DNA from: an uncultured Clostridia bacterium
Lineage (GTDB): Bacteria > Bacillota > Clostridia > Peptostreptococcales > Anaerovoracaceae
Assembly: GCA_947302715.1 (NCBI GenBank)
Contig: CAMYVY010000013.1
Coordinates: 1-60,426, forward strand
DNA length: 60,426 nt
Direction of reading: 5' to 3'
A program made the translations under genes and the position numbers. This document shows positions 8,411 through 17,957 of this stretch, in pieces; the first letter of the stretch is position 1; the number at the start of each line of letters is the position of its first letter. Under the pieces are notes generated by a model. It was not told the DNA's origin. It did not search any database and saw only the letters and a list, made by a program, of their open reading frames with translations.

Positions 8411-9937
8411 CTATGATTTATGTAATCTGTTATATTCCTTAATGCATCTCTCAACGCATTCCACATCGCTTTCACGAGGCACATAGCCGTCAGCGTATTT
8501 TTGCCAGTTCAGTCTTCCGAATCCGCAAGCCATAATAAGAGTAGGTCCATCGGCAGTCATTATAGCTTCTTCTATGGCAATATTTCTGTCTTCGATTATT
8601 TTATAGTCACCTCCCTGTTTTTCAACATAGAACGCTATCTCGGAAGCGATTTTATCAAAGGGCTCTTTTCCCGGATAATCAGCGGATATGTACGAGAGCT
8701 TCGCTCTTTGACCGGCTATGGTGCCAAGTTCTTCTCTTCTTTCAAATGCTTTTTCACCAACACTACCGAAGATAATCCTCGTATTTTTGGAATGCTCCGG
8801 ATAGTCCTTTTCCATGGCACTGAAAAGACTTTCATAGCTGAGTTTGTTGTGAGCATAATCGACCACAGCAACAATTTTCCCATCATCACTTGAGAAGATT
8901 TCCATTCGACCATCAACCTTGGCGTCTTTGATTCCTTTCTTTATCAGGTCAACCGGCTCACCGAGAATCAGGCATGATGCTATTACTGCAGTGGCATTGG
9001 AAGCATTAAACCAACCCGGAATGGATATCTCAAATACTTCATCCGTGGGCTTTTCACCGTCATCAAAGTAAGAGCTCTTGATCGTGAATTCGGTATATCC
9101 TCCATTTTTTCTTATATCATGGCAGTAAAAATCCGCACCTTCGTCGTTCAAACTATATGTTATTACTTTCTTCGCATTTGACTTGGCATATTCGAGCACT
9201 CTATCGGAATAATCCATATCAAGATTCACAATGCCTACTTCCGTTTGCTCGAAGATCTTAAGCTTTGCCGTAAAATAGTCCTCGAAGTCCTTATGCTCAC
9301 TTGGGCTGATATGGTCGCGGGCAATATTCATAAATGACGCGACCTTAAACCTTGTTCCGTCCGTTCTTCCATATCTGAGGCCTTGACTGGAAACCTCCAG
9401 TGCACAATGTTTCACATGATTTGAAACCATTTGCGCAAGCCACTTTTGTAAATCCGGTGATTCGGGCGTCGTATTAAAGCTCTCTTCTCTTTCCTTACCA
9501 TCGAACATCTCAATTGTTGAAATGAGTCCACAAGATTCTTCCCAAGCCTCTATTGTGGATTTAAGCATATGCACGAAGGTTGTTTTTCCCTTTGTTGCCG
9601 TAACCGCCGCAATATCAATCTTTTGCGATGGATAATCGTAAAACAGAAGCGCTATTTCTGTCATAGCCTTCCTGACGTCATCAACGATTATTGCCGGGAT
9701 TTCTTTTGGCAGATTTTCATATCGCTGTTCTGAAACGTATGCAACTGCGCCATTACCAATTGCATCTACCAGGTATTTGGGATTGAATGTTGATCCTTTG
9801 CAGATAAACAGGCATCCTTCTTCAACCTCTTTTGAGTTAAATGAAATGCTCTTTATATCCACTTCGGAACAATCATGAGTATCAAACAATATACCCGCTT
9901 CTTTAAGCGAATTAATACAGTCTTTTATGGTTATCAT
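8411..9937 (-). CDS. MurE-like Mur ligase paralogue A with atypical P-loop
   Basis: A 508-residue protein with the three-domain Mur ligase layout of UDP-MurNAc-tripeptide synthetases. The N-terminal UDP-binding part has the ISFNSKEVEEGCLFICKG pattern. The ATP loop at residues 113-120 is TATKGKTT; the family norm is TGTNGKTT, so Gly and Asn are replaced by Ala and Lys. SPSEH (catalytic His) and the carbamylated-lysine region KLKIFE are kept, as is VDYAHN. The residues in the amino-acid pocket are ADYPGKEP rather than DNPR, so addition of meso-diaminopimelate is not predicted. It is divergent from paralogue B (10088-11572). The role may be a specialised or altered ligase; the substrate is not known. 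Confidence 0.75.
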   Translation of the reverse strand: MITIKDCINSLKEAGILFDTHDCSEVDIKSISFNSKEVEEGCLFICKGSTFNPKYLVDAIGNGAVAYVSEQRYENLPKEIPAIIVDDVRKAMTEIALLFYDYPSQKIDIAAVTATKGKTTFVHMLKSTIEAWEESCGLISTIEMFDGKEREESFNTTPESPDLQKWLAQMVSNHVKHCALEVSSQGLRYGRTDGTRFKVASFMNIARDHISPSEHKDFEDYFTAKLKIFEQTEVGIVNLDMDYSDRVLEYAKSNAKKVITYSLNDEGADFYCHDIRKNGGYTEFTIKSSYFDDGEKPTDEVFEISIPGWFNASNATAVIASCLILGEPVDLIKKGIKDAKVDGRMEIFSSDDGKIVAVVDYAHNKLSYESLFSAMEKDYPEHSKNTRIIFGSVGEKAFERREELGTIAGQRAKLSYISADYPGKEPFDKIASEIAFYVEKQGGDYKIIEDRNIAIEEAIMTADGPTLIMACGFGRLNWQKYADGYVPRESDVECVERCIKEYNRLHKS

Positions 9938-10050
9938 TTTCTTTTCTATGTCGAATTAAAAATATGATTATATGCGAACGTTACTAATATATATGAAAGA
10001 GATTCAATTTTCAAGATGTAAGAGATATTCGAGCATTTTGTTCGCAACTG

Positions 10051-10059
10051 TGGTAGAAT
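10051..10059 (+). promoter_or_regulatory. Extended -10 element of murE-like gene B
   Basis: TGGTAGAAT lies 29 bases ahead of the ATG at 10088, with the ribosome site AGGAG between them. No convincing -35 box is visible. The identical sequence is found before the genes at 1360 and 54563. Confidence 0.5.
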
Positions 10060-10087
10060 AGCGATAAAAGAATGATAGGAGTTATAT

Positions 10088-11572
10088 ATGAATTTACAAA
10101 TAGATTCGAGAAAAGTAAAGCCCGGAGACATTTTCTTTTGTATCCCGGGTTCCTCCTTGGATGGACATGACTTTGCGGAGGATGCCGCAAAAAAAGGTGC
10201 ATCAATTATAGTTTATCAGCACGACATTCTCTTCCATCAAGATGGCGGAACGGCATACATCAAGGTCGAAGATACACTGGCTGCACTAAACGAGGCGGCA
10301 AATTCTTTTTTTGGATTTCCGAGTGAGAAGCTCAAAATGTTTGGAGTTACCGGAACCAACGGCAAATCCTCCATCGCCTATCTGATTTCCGAAATCTATT
10401 CGAAATATGCCGCTCCATGTTCCTATATGGGAACCATCGGGGCCAAGCTCGGACAAGACTCCAATTCCGAGGAATCAAACTCCTCTACGGAAAAGCGCCA
10501 TAATTCCTATGGCGTCAATCTCACCACCCCTGGAGTTCTTGATATTCACAGAATTCTATCCGAAATGCTTCACGATGGTGCAGAAGCAGCGTCTATAGAA
10601 GTTAGCTCTCATGGGCTGGTTCAAGGAAGAGTGGATGCAATCGACTTTGACTATGCCATCTATACCAATTTAACTCCTGAGCATCTTGATTATTTTAAAG
10701 ATATGGACACATACTGCGACTCCAAGGCTTTGTTCTTCAAGATGCTGAAGCCTGATGCCGTAGCAGTTATAAATATCGACGACAATTACGGAAGTCGAAT
10801 GATAGATGCCTGTGCAGGAAGAGTTGTAACCTATGGAATAGATAACGACTCAAATCATACAAAAGATAAAGTTGATTATCTGGCCACAAACATAGAGTAT
10901 TCCTTTGAAGGTATGGAGTTTGACATATGCTATAACGAAGGTGAAGCAAAGAAATCATGTCACGTAAAGACCAACATGCACGTTACGTACAATTTGTATA
11001 ATCTCCTTGCTGTAGCTGCGGTTCTCCATCAGGCCGGGCTCGACATTAATGATGTCTTATCCGAATTTGAGAATGTTCCCTCGATCCCCGGACGCATGGA
11101 TATAATCGATGAAGGTCAAAACTTTAAAGTCATCGTAGACTATGCCCATACCGATGACAGTTACAATCAGCTTCTTCGCTACGTTAGAGAAGAGATGCCA
11201 GGTGTCAACAGGATTATTACAGTCTTTGGTGCTCCCGGCAAGCGCGACAAGGACAATCGAAAAAGATATGCAACCTGGGTCGGTAAATATGGCGATTATT
11301 CCGTTTTGACACAGGAAGATCCCCGCGACGAGGAACCGAGTGAAATAGCAAAAGAAATAGCATCATTCTTTCCCGACGGATATCAATACGAGTTCATCGA
11401 GGATAGATATGATGCTATCGAAGCTGCCATTAGGATGGCAGAAGAAAACGATGTGGTTTTAGTTCTCGGAAAAGGTGCAGAGAACTATCAAGATAGAATG
11501 AACGGCAAGGAGTTCTGGATGGGCGATGACGTCGCAGCCAGGAGCATTCTAAAAACTCTAATTAAGCTTTAG
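10088..11572 (+). CDS. UDP-N-acetylmuramyl-tripeptide synthetase (MurE-like), paralogue B
   Basis: A 494-residue Mur ligase which adds the third amino acid to UDP-MurNAc-dipeptide in peptidoglycan synthesis. Seen: N-terminal IDSRKVKPGDIFFCIPG, the ATP loop VTGTNGKSS (residues 87-95), LTPEHLDYF with the catalytic His, the lysine-bearing KALFFKML segment, and VDYAHTDDSYNQLL. The pocket motif is EDPRDEEP and the C terminus has GKGAENYQ. This resembles lysine-adding or related MurE forms more than the DNPR diaminopimelate form, but specificity should be regarded as open. The N-terminal domain is short. AGGAG lies 6 bases ahead of the ATG. The end overlaps the convergent pckA by 11 bases. Confidence 0.85.
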   Translation: MNLQIDSRKVKPGDIFFCIPGSSLDGHDFAEDAAKKGASIIVYQHDILFHQDGGTAYIKVEDTLAALNEAANSFFGFPSEKLKMFGVTGTNGKSSIAYLISEIYSKYAAPCSYMGTIGAKLGQDSNSEESNSSTEKRHNSYGVNLTTPGVLDIHRILSEMLHDGAEAASIEVSSHGLVQGRVDAIDFDYAIYTNLTPEHLDYFKDMDTYCDSKALFFKMLKPDAVAVINIDDNYGSRMIDACAGRVVTYGIDNDSNHTKDKVDYLATNIEYSFEGMEFDICYNEGEAKKSCHVKTNMHVTYNLYNLLAVAAVLHQAGLDINDVLSEFENVPSIPGRMDIIDEGQNFKVIVDYAHTDDSYNQLLRYVREEMPGVNRIITVFGAPGKRDKDNRKRYATWVGKYGDYSVLTQEDPRDEEPSEIAKEIASFFPDGYQYEFIEDRYDAIEAAIRMAEENDVVLVLGKGAENYQDRMNGKEFWMGDDVAARSILKTLIKL

Positions 11573-13127
11573 GGCCAGCGGCGACAACGTCGTCGCTCAT
11601 ATGCGTATACTGCTTGAAGTTATCTATGAAGCTTTCCGCGAGTTTCTTGCAGTTCTCCTTATAGGCGTTCTTGTCCTCCCATGTATTTTCTGGAATGAGA
11701 AGTTCGCTCGGTACGCCCTCAATAGTTGTAGGCACCTGGAATCCGAATGTCGGGTCAACGACGAATTCGGATTTTTCTATTTCTCCCGTAAGAGCCGCCG
11801 TTACCATGGCTCTGGTATAGCTGAGCTTCATACGTTTACCGGTTCCGTTCCAGCCCGTGTTAACCAGGTAAACATTTGCACCCGACTTCTCTACCTTCTC
11901 CGCGAGCATCGCCGCGTAGACCGATGGATCGAGAGGAAGGAATGGTGCTCCGAAGCAAGTGGAGAACGTCGGAACCGGCTCAGTGATACCGATTTCGGTT
12001 CCTGCTACCTTTGATGTAAATCCTGAAACAAAATAGTACATCGCCTGGTTCTTGTCGAGCTTTGATATCGGTGGAATTACGCCGTAAGCGTCTGCAGTCA
12101 GAAAGATAACCGTCTTTGGTACGCTTGGGCTCATACCCGAAAGCTCAGCGTTTGGAATAAATTCGATTGGATATCCGACGCGGGAATTAACCGCCAGCGA
12201 ATCATCAAAGAAATCAAACTCCCTGGTATCCGGGTCCATCACAACATTTTCGACAAGTGCGCCGAACTTGATTGCGTTATAAATCTCGGGTTCGCCTTCC
12301 TCTGTCAGGTTGATGCACTTCGCATAGCAACCGCCTTCGAAATTGAATACGGAGTCGTCAGCCCAGCCGTGTTCGTCGTCGCCGATAAGCTTTCTGTTCG
12401 GGTCTGCCGAAAGCGTGGTTTTGCCCGTTCCGGAAAGTCCGAAGAATACGGCGCTGTCGCCATCATCGCCTATATTCGCCGAACAGTGCATCGGGAATAC
12501 ACCCATCTTGGGAAGGATGTAGTTCATCACGGAGAATACGGACTTTTTGATTTCGCCCGCATACTGGGTTCCGCAGATGATGACCTGTTTTTGTTCGTAG
12601 TCTACCAAAATTGCCGCCTCGGAACGTGTTCCGTCGATCTCGGGGATGCACTTAAATCCAGGCGCAGCTATAATCACATAGTCCTCTTTGAAGTTTGCGA
12701 GCTCGTCCTCTGTCGGTCTTCTCAGAAGCTGATGGATGAATAGATTCTGTGACGCCAGCTCGTTAACAATTCTGAAGCCCTTGGTATATTTGGGGTCCGC
12801 TCCAGCAAAACCATCGAAGATAAAAATCTCCTTGCCCTGCAGATAAGCGATGACCTTGGCTCTGATTGCGTTGAATTTTTCTTGCTCTATCGGTCTATTA
12901 ACACTTCCCCAGGCAATGTCGTCATGGACGCTCGGTGTGTCGACTATGAATTTGTCGTTTGCGCTTCTCCCGGTATATTTCCCCGTCTTGACAACGAGGG
13001 CACCGGTATTCGAAAGCGTACCCTCACCCCTTCTGAGCGCATGCTCCGTAAGCTGCGCAGGCGTCAGGTTTCTATATACTTCCTTGGCATTGATAATTCC
13101 TAAATTCTCAAGACCATACATACTCAT
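11562..13127 (-). CDS. pckA: Phosphoenolpyruvate carboxykinase (ATP)
   Basis: Interconverts oxaloacetate plus ATP with phosphoenolpyruvate, CO2 and ADP. In anaerobes it may run toward oxaloacetate and yield ATP. The 521-residue length and all signature regions fit: TGRSANDKFIVD near residue 52, GTQYAGEIKKSVF, the P-loop GLSGTGKTTLSAD at about residue 230, LIGDDEHGW, and RVGYPIEFIPNAE. An AGGAGGATTATCA ribosome site precedes the ATG. A strong promoter lies at 13212-13239. It is monocistronic, with its 3' end overlapping the convergent murE-like gene by 11 bases. Confidence 0.96.
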   Translation of the reverse strand: MSMYGLENLGIINAKEVYRNLTPAQLTEHALRRGEGTLSNTGALVVKTGKYTGRSANDKFIVDTPSVHDDIAWGSVNRPIEQEKFNAIRAKVIAYLQGKEIFIFDGFAGADPKYTKGFRIVNELASQNLFIHQLLRRPTEDELANFKEDYVIIAAPGFKCIPEIDGTRSEAAILVDYEQKQVIICGTQYAGEIKKSVFSVMNYILPKMGVFPMHCSANIGDDGDSAVFFGLSGTGKTTLSADPNRKLIGDDEHGWADDSVFNFEGGCYAKCINLTEEGEPEIYNAIKFGALVENVVMDPDTREFDFFDDSLAVNSRVGYPIEFIPNAELSGMSPSVPKTVIFLTADAYGVIPPISKLDKNQAMYYFVSGFTSKVAGTEIGITEPVPTFSTCFGAPFLPLDPSVYAAMLAEKVEKSGANVYLVNTGWNGTGKRMKLSYTRAMVTAALTGEIEKSEFVVDPTFGFQVPTTIEGVPSELLIPENTWEDKNAYKENCKKLAESFIDNFKQYTHMSDDVVAAGPKA

Positions 13128-13211
13128 TGATAATCCTCCTATGCTAATGCAGTTTTACGGTATTCCGTTAATGTAGTTTAGAATATTCGCTTCTCTTAAT
13201 AAACCACGATT

Positions 13212-13239
13212 ATTATAACATTTTTTCTCTGTTGGGCAA
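13212..13239 (-). promoter_or_regulatory. pckA promoter
   Basis: On the minus strand: TTGCCC, a 16-base spacer and TATAAT, with an extended -10 (TGTTATAAT). The start point would be about 80 bases upstream of the pckA ATG. Confidence 0.75.
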
Positions 13240-13264
13240 ACATGCACGTTTTCGCAATTAAGGA

Positions 13265-13292
13265 AGAGCACAGGCCTGTTTGCCTGTGCTCT
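13265..13292 (-). terminator. Perfect 11-bp stem after the ABC exporter operon
   Basis: AGAGCACAGGC and GCCTGTGCTCT form a perfect stem with a 6-base loop. The minus-strand tail (TCCTTAATT) has only a weak T-run. The right arm merges into the 15-bp tandem repeats that follow up to the stop codon of the exporter gene. Confidence 0.6.
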
Positions 13293-13367
13293 ATTTGTCT
13301 GTACTTGATTTGCCTGTGCTCGGTTTGTCTGTGCTTGATTTGCCTGTGCTCCGTTTGCCTGTGTTGT
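13280..13367. repeat. Degenerate 15-bp tandem repeats at the 3' end of the ABC exporter gene
   Basis: About six units of the form TTTGCCTGTGCTC plus two bases, alternating CCTGT/TCTGT and TGCTC/TGCTT/TACTT. They lie between the stop codon at 13368 and the terminator stem, and share the CCTGTGCTC core with that stem, as if one stem arm had been tandemly copied. Confidence 0.75.
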
Positions 13368-15152
13368 TTATGCAGCGTCCTCGTATTGCAGCTTGTATAG
13401 CTTGTAGTAGATGCCTCGCTGCGCCAGGAGGCTTTGGTGGTCTCCGCGTTCAACGATCTCGCCCTTATGCATGACAAGAATATTGTCGACATTTCTGATT
13501 GTCGATAGCCTGTGTGCCACGATCAAGGTTGTACGGCCCTCCATGAGCTTACCGAGAGCATCCTGAATTAGGATTTCTGTTTCGGTATCTATGTTGGCTG
13601 TTGCTTCGTCCAGTATCAAAATGTCAGGCTTAAACGCAAGTGTCCTTGCGAACGACAGCAGCTGTCTTTGTCCGGCGGAGAATGAAGCACCGCGTTCGAT
13701 GACCTCATGCTTATAACCATCCGGAAGCACCTCGATGAACTTGCTCGCATTAACTGTCTCGGCCGCGGCACGAATATCATCGTCGCTTATGTCGTCCATC
13801 TCATTCAGGCGGATATTGTCCTCCACGGTGCCGGAGAAAAGGAAGACATCCTGGAGCATCTCGCCGATGTGACCGCGAAGGTCGTCGAGCTTGATTTTCT
13901 TTACGTCTACCCCATCTATTAATATCTGGCCTTTCTGGATGTCGTAATATCTGCATATCAGATTCTGGATGGTGGTCTTTCCGGCACCCGTCGCACCAAC
14001 AAAGGCTACGCTTTCGCCGGGGTTCACCTTGAACGACACGTCTCTCAGAACCCATTCATCATCCTTATACGCGAACCAGACATTCTTGAATTCTATTTCG
14101 CCGCGGAAGTGCTCCATGTGAACTGCGTCCTCCGCATCAACGATTTCAGGTTCCGTATCGAGGAGCCAGAAGATTCTCTCCGCGCATGCATTGGCCGACT
14201 GGATGACGTTGAATTCTTCGGCAAGTTCCTGAATCGGCTGGAAGAACTTAGCGATATAGCGCTGGAACGCCACCAGGGTACCGATGGTTACCACTCCTTC
14301 GACCGCCATATGACCGCCGAAGAATATCAGGATAGCGAGCGACGAGATGTTCGCAACGTAGGAAACAGGGCTATAGAAGGCAAATGCCATAAGCTGCTTC
14401 ATGTTGGTTTTTCTGAGGTTCTCCGTCTTGGTCCTGAAATCGTTTTCGACGTCCTTTTCCGCGGTGAACGTCTGAACGACCTGAATACCCATGATTCTCT
14501 CGGCAACAAAGGCGTTGATGTCCGAGATTAACGCTCTGACTCGTCTATATATTTTCTTGGTGGTCACGGTGAATATCCACGTTACAACCACGATAAACGG
14601 AATCACGATAAAGATATACAGAGCCAGCCTGACATTGTATGTAAGCATTGAATATGCAACGCCCGCCAGGATGAAAACGCCTTTGATTATATTTACAACA
14701 ACCTCGGTAAACAGCTCGTTTACGGTCTCGCAGTCGTTTGTAACACGGGTTACCAGGCGCCCCACAGGATTGTCGTTAAAGAAGCCTATGTGGAGTTTGG
14801 TCAGATGTCCAAATAGATCCTCTCTCAATTTGAAGATGATTTTTTGTCCCACCATCGCGAGAATCATTGCCTGCAAATACGTAAGGCTGAATTCACCGAC
14901 GACTGTGCCCAGGTACAGAAGGCCCATCTTGATTACGCCCTCTCCGTCCTTTGCTATAACAAAGTTATCGACGGCATTCCCAAGGATTCTCGGCTGCATT
15001 AGTTCGAGCCATACGGTCACCATGATGATTGCCAAGGCCAAGGCAAACCAAGGGATATGCGGCTTTCCATATTTCAAAAGACGCCAGAAGGGGTGCTTGG
15101 TCTTGCTCTTCATCACGGCTTGATCTTCTTGGTATTGATCGAATTCGTTCAT
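13368..15152 (-). CDS. ABC exporter half-transporter, catalytically competent subunit
   Basis: A 594-residue type IV ABC exporter subunit: six membrane helices (about residues 25-320) followed by an ATPase domain. Walker A is VGATGAGKTT, the signature is FSAGQRQLLSFAR instead of LSGGQ, and Walker B is ILILDEATANID with the catalytic glutamate. With the partner at 15149-17017 it should form a heterodimeric multidrug or lipid exporter of the BmrCD/TM287-288 kind; the substrate is unknown. The ATG overlaps the stop of the partner gene (ATGA) and has GGAGG 10 bases upstream. Short tandem repeats start immediately after the stop codon. Confidence 0.9.
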   Translation of the reverse strand: MNEFDQYQEDQAVMKSKTKHPFWRLLKYGKPHIPWFALALAIIMVTVWLELMQPRILGNAVDNFVIAKDGEGVIKMGLLYLGTVVGEFSLTYLQAMILAMVGQKIIFKLREDLFGHLTKLHIGFFNDNPVGRLVTRVTNDCETVNELFTEVVVNIIKGVFILAGVAYSMLTYNVRLALYIFIVIPFIVVVTWIFTVTTKKIYRRVRALISDINAFVAERIMGIQVVQTFTAEKDVENDFRTKTENLRKTNMKQLMAFAFYSPVSYVANISSLAILIFFGGHMAVEGVVTIGTLVAFQRYIAKFFQPIQELAEEFNVIQSANACAERIFWLLDTEPEIVDAEDAVHMEHFRGEIEFKNVWFAYKDDEWVLRDVSFKVNPGESVAFVGATGAGKTTIQNLICRYYDIQKGQILIDGVDVKKIKLDDLRGHIGEMLQDVFLFSGTVEDNIRLNEMDDISDDDIRAAAETVNASKFIEVLPDGYKHEVIERGASFSAGQRQLLSFARTLAFKPDILILDEATANIDTETEILIQDALGKLMEGRTTLIVAHRLSTIRNVDNILVMHKGEIVERGDHQSLLAQRGIYYKLYKLQYEDAA

Positions 15153-17017
15153 AGACCGTACTCCTCCTCTCTCATCTTTTCCAGGAGCTGTTTTTGATAG
15201 AGGTCGGCATAGAAGCCATCATGCGCGAGAAGTTCCTCGTGTGTACCCTCTTCCGTAATCGCTCCATCCTCCAAAACTATGATGTGATCCGCATCCTGAA
15301 GCGTGGACAATCTATGAGCAATCAGAATATTCGTCTTGCCCGCACGATACTTTCTGATATTATTCTTTATCTGTTCTTCTGTATCGGTATCTACCGCCGA
15401 AAGCGAGTCGTCCAGAATCAGAACCTCCGGATTCAGGATCAAAGCTCTCGCAATCGAGATTCTCTGCTTCTGCCCACCTGATAAGGAGACACCTCTCTCG
15501 CCTACCATCGTCTCATAGCCAAGTTTGAAGTCAACGATGTTGTCGTGAACACAGGCAAGCTTTGCAGCCTCCTCGATTTCCTCCATCGTTTTTGTTCTGT
15601 CTCCAAACGAAATATTATTGGCTACCGATGCAGAGAAAAGGAAATCATCCTGCGGAACATAGCCTATCGTATTTCTGAGGGTCCTTAGGGGAACCTTTCG
15701 GATATCCTGTCCGCCGATTGAGATAGTTCCCTGATAATCCGGCTCCGCTCCCATGAGGTCAAGTGACTCTCTCTTCTTTCCTGTTCTATCCGTATCGTTA
15801 TCAAAATCATAAATACGCATCAAAAGGTCTACCAGCGTTGTCTTGCCGGAGCCCGTTCTACCAACTATTCCGAGCGTTTCTCCTTGCTTAATCGTAAAGT
15901 TTATGTTCTTGAGTACGTCCTTATACGTTCCGGGATATCTAAACGTAAGGTCCTTAACTACCAGGTCACCGGATAGCGAGTCGTTCTCTCCATCTTCGGC
16001 TTCCCTTCCTACATCCGGAATATCCGACTCAGTCTTCATGACCTCCTCTATTCTAGCGAGCGACGCCGAGCCTCGAGTAATTACATTTATGGTTCTTCCT
16101 ATAGCTGCAATCGGCCAGACAAGCATATTAAGATATTGAATAAACGCCGCCAGATCGCCGACGCTGATTCTTCCATTGATCGAGATATATCCACCGTAGG
16201 CGATAGCAATTGCAATGGAAATCCCGCTTATCATGCGCATGAACGGGAACATCATTGCGCCTACTCTGGTTTCTCTTATGTTGGCGGTTCTCGATTCGGA
16301 ATTCACTTCGTAGAACGCGCGACACTCCTTCTCTTCCTGAACAAAGGCTTTGATGACTTTGATGCCGGACAGTTTTTCCTGAATAAAGTCAGAGACCTTG
16401 GCGAATGCCTCTTGTCTGATTGTGAATCGCTTATGGATTTCACTGCCTATGAACCTCGTAACAAGGCCGATTGCAAGAAGCGGAATAATCGCAACTATCG
16501 ATAGACGAAAATCGATATTTACGATCATCTTGTACATGACTACGATTCCGATGGTTATAGTGTCCAGGCCCATCATGATCGTAACTGCAAAGACCATTCT
16601 GATAGCTTCGATGTCGTTCGTCATAAAGGCCATTATCTCTCCGGCCTTGTGTTTGTGGAAGAACGATTTCGGCAGAGTCAATAGATGCGAGAAGAGATCG
16701 TTTCTGATATCTCTTTCTATCTTTCTGGCGGAACCGAAGATGCAGTAACGCCAGCCGATTCTACCCAACAAAACAACCAGGGCAATCACTAACATGGTTA
16801 GCAATGCCCTGGTAAAATCAGCTTCCGTAATGCTTTTGTCATCGATCGCGTCGATGATATCACCGACGATGATTGGAACTTGAACCTGAGCAATGTCGAT
16901 TATAACAAGAATAGCCATCCCAAGTAGATAGCTCCATTTATATCGAGCAAAGAAACTTCTGGCATATTTACTTCTGACAAAGTCCATCGCGCGAGCCTTG
17001 CGCTCTTCTTGAGGCAT
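15149..17017 (-). CDS. ABC exporter half-transporter with degenerate ATP site
   Basis: Partner of the gene at 13368-15152. The protein of 622 residues has six helices, then the ATPase domain with Walker A VGRTGSGKTT, signature [13 protein letters not shown] and Walker B VLILDDSLSAVD. The catalytic glutamate after Walker B is aspartate, which marks the degenerate nucleotide site of heterodimeric exporters. A 25-residue insertion rich in Asp/Arg lies just after the Q-loop region (FDNDTDRTGKKRESLD). The ATG at 17017 is preferred over an upstream TTG because the GGAG there serves as its ribosome site. Transcription of the pair starts in the 140-base gap upstream; only a weak promoter is visible there. 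Confidence 0.88.
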   Translation of the reverse strand: MPQEERKARAMDFVRSKYARSFFARYKWSYLLGMAILVIIDIAQVQVPIIVGDIIDAIDDKSITEADFTRALLTMLVIALVVLLGRIGWRYCIFGSARKIERDIRNDLFSHLLTLPKSFFHKHKAGEIMAFMTNDIEAIRMVFAVTIMMGLDTITIGIVVMYKMIVNIDFRLSIVAIIPLLAIGLVTRFIGSEIHKRFTIRQEAFAKVSDFIQEKLSGIKVIKAFVQEEKECRAFYEVNSESRTANIRETRVGAMMFPFMRMISGISIAIAIAYGGYISINGRISVGDLAAFIQYLNMLVWPIAAIGRTINVITRGSASLARIEEVMKTESDIPDVGREAEDGENDSLSGDLVVKDLTFRYPGTYKDVLKNINFTIKQGETLGIVGRTGSGKTTLVDLLMRIYDFDNDTDRTGKKRESLDLMGAEPDYQGTISIGGQDIRKVPLRTLRNTIGYVPQDDFLFSASVANNISFGDRTKTMEEIEEAAKLACVHDNIVDFKLGYETMVGERGVSLSGGQKQRISIARALILNPEVLILDDSLSAVDTDTEEQIKNNIRKYRAGKTNILIAHRLSTLQDADHIIVLEDGAITEEGTHEELLAHDGFYADLYQKQLLEKMREEEYGL

Positions 17018-17125
17018 GATGATAAAATACTCCAAAACAATACCGAGAATGGCCTCGGCAGAATACCGCTATATGATATCACAAAATAACGACAATATAC
17101 AGTAGAATTATCAGCGTAATAATAA

Positions 17126-17152
17126 TGGCAGTCCCAATTGGTAACTGCCATA
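17126..17152 (-). terminator. Terminator of the opp operon
   Basis: ATGGCAGT and ACTGCCAT form a perfect 8-bp stem around a loop that itself holds CCAATTGG. The minus-strand tail is ATTATTATTACG. It lies 26 bases after the oppF stop. Confidence 0.65.
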
Positions 17153-17177
17153 AAAACTACATCTTTATTTTGTATCA

Positions 17178-17957
17178 TCAAATCAGTGCTGCATCGAGGA
17201 GTTTTTTCGTGTATTCGTGCTGCGGGTTTTGATAGACATCTTCAACTGCTCCCGTTTCCACGACTTCACCTTTGTACATGACCACAACTCTGTCGCAAAT
17301 CGAATAGCATACATTCAGATCGTGCGTGATAAACAGATATGACAGGTCGAGTTCGTCCCTCAGCTGAAGAAGCAATTTAAGAATTTGCCCCTGTATTGAC
17401 ACATCGAGGGCAGAAACGGGTTCATCCGCTATAATGAGCCTCGGTCTCTGGATGAGAGCGGTCGCAATTGAGACTCTCTGCTTTTGTCCACCGGATAATT
17501 CCCTTGGTTTACGAGTAGCCAGCTCACGTTCCAATCCAACGCGTTCCATCATTTCGAGGACTCGCTCTTTTCTCTCCTTCTCGTCATACTTTCCAAAGAG
17601 CCTGAGCGGCTCCTCTATGATCCATCCAATCGATTTTGCCGGATTAAGACTGCTAAACGGGTCCTGAAAAACCATCTGAGGACGGCGAGTATAGTGGATT
17701 ATTTCACCGGTAATCTCGGCATCGTCCAGCATTCCGAGGACCGCCTTGGACAATGTGGACTTGCCGCATCCGGATTCTCCGACCAGGCCCATTATTTCTC
17801 CGTGCTTAATATCAAAGCTGACGTTCTTCACCGCCTGAAATGCGGATTTTTGACCGAAGACCGTCGATGTCCTATATGTAACCGAAACATCGCGAATGTC
17901 CAGGACGAGTTCGCTTTGTTCGGTGCTCTTATCAATTATACGAGTGTCATGCTTCAT
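17178..17957 (-). CDS. Peptide ABC importer ATPase (OppF/DppF type)
   Basis: A 259-residue ATPase of an oligopeptide/dipeptide importer. Walker [13 protein letters not shown], signature [12 protein letters not shown], Walker [13 protein letters not shown] and the switch His in FITHDL are all present. The protein ends soon after [15 protein letters not shown] and so lacks the C-terminal extension of the usual 310-330 residue OppF. It is the last gene of the operon and overlaps the end of oppD by 11 bases. Confidence 0.9.
   Translation of the reverse strand: MKHDTRIIDKSTEQSELVLDIRDVSVTYRTSTVFGQKSAFQAVKNVSFDIKHGEIMGLVGESGCGKSTLSKAVLGMLDDAEITGEIIHYTRRPQMVFQDPFSSLNPAKSIGWIIEEPLRLFGKYDEKERKERVLEMMERVGLERELATRKPRELSGGQKQRVSIATALIQRPRLIIADEPVSALDVSIQGQILKLLLQLRDELDLSYLFITHDLNVCYSICDRVVVMYKGEVVETGAVEDVYQNPQHEYTKKLLDAALI

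Noticed and set aside
13196..13492. 98-residue minus-strand repeat protein
   Set aside because: It is the 15-bp tandem repeat read through in an open frame plus part of the exporter gene in another frame.
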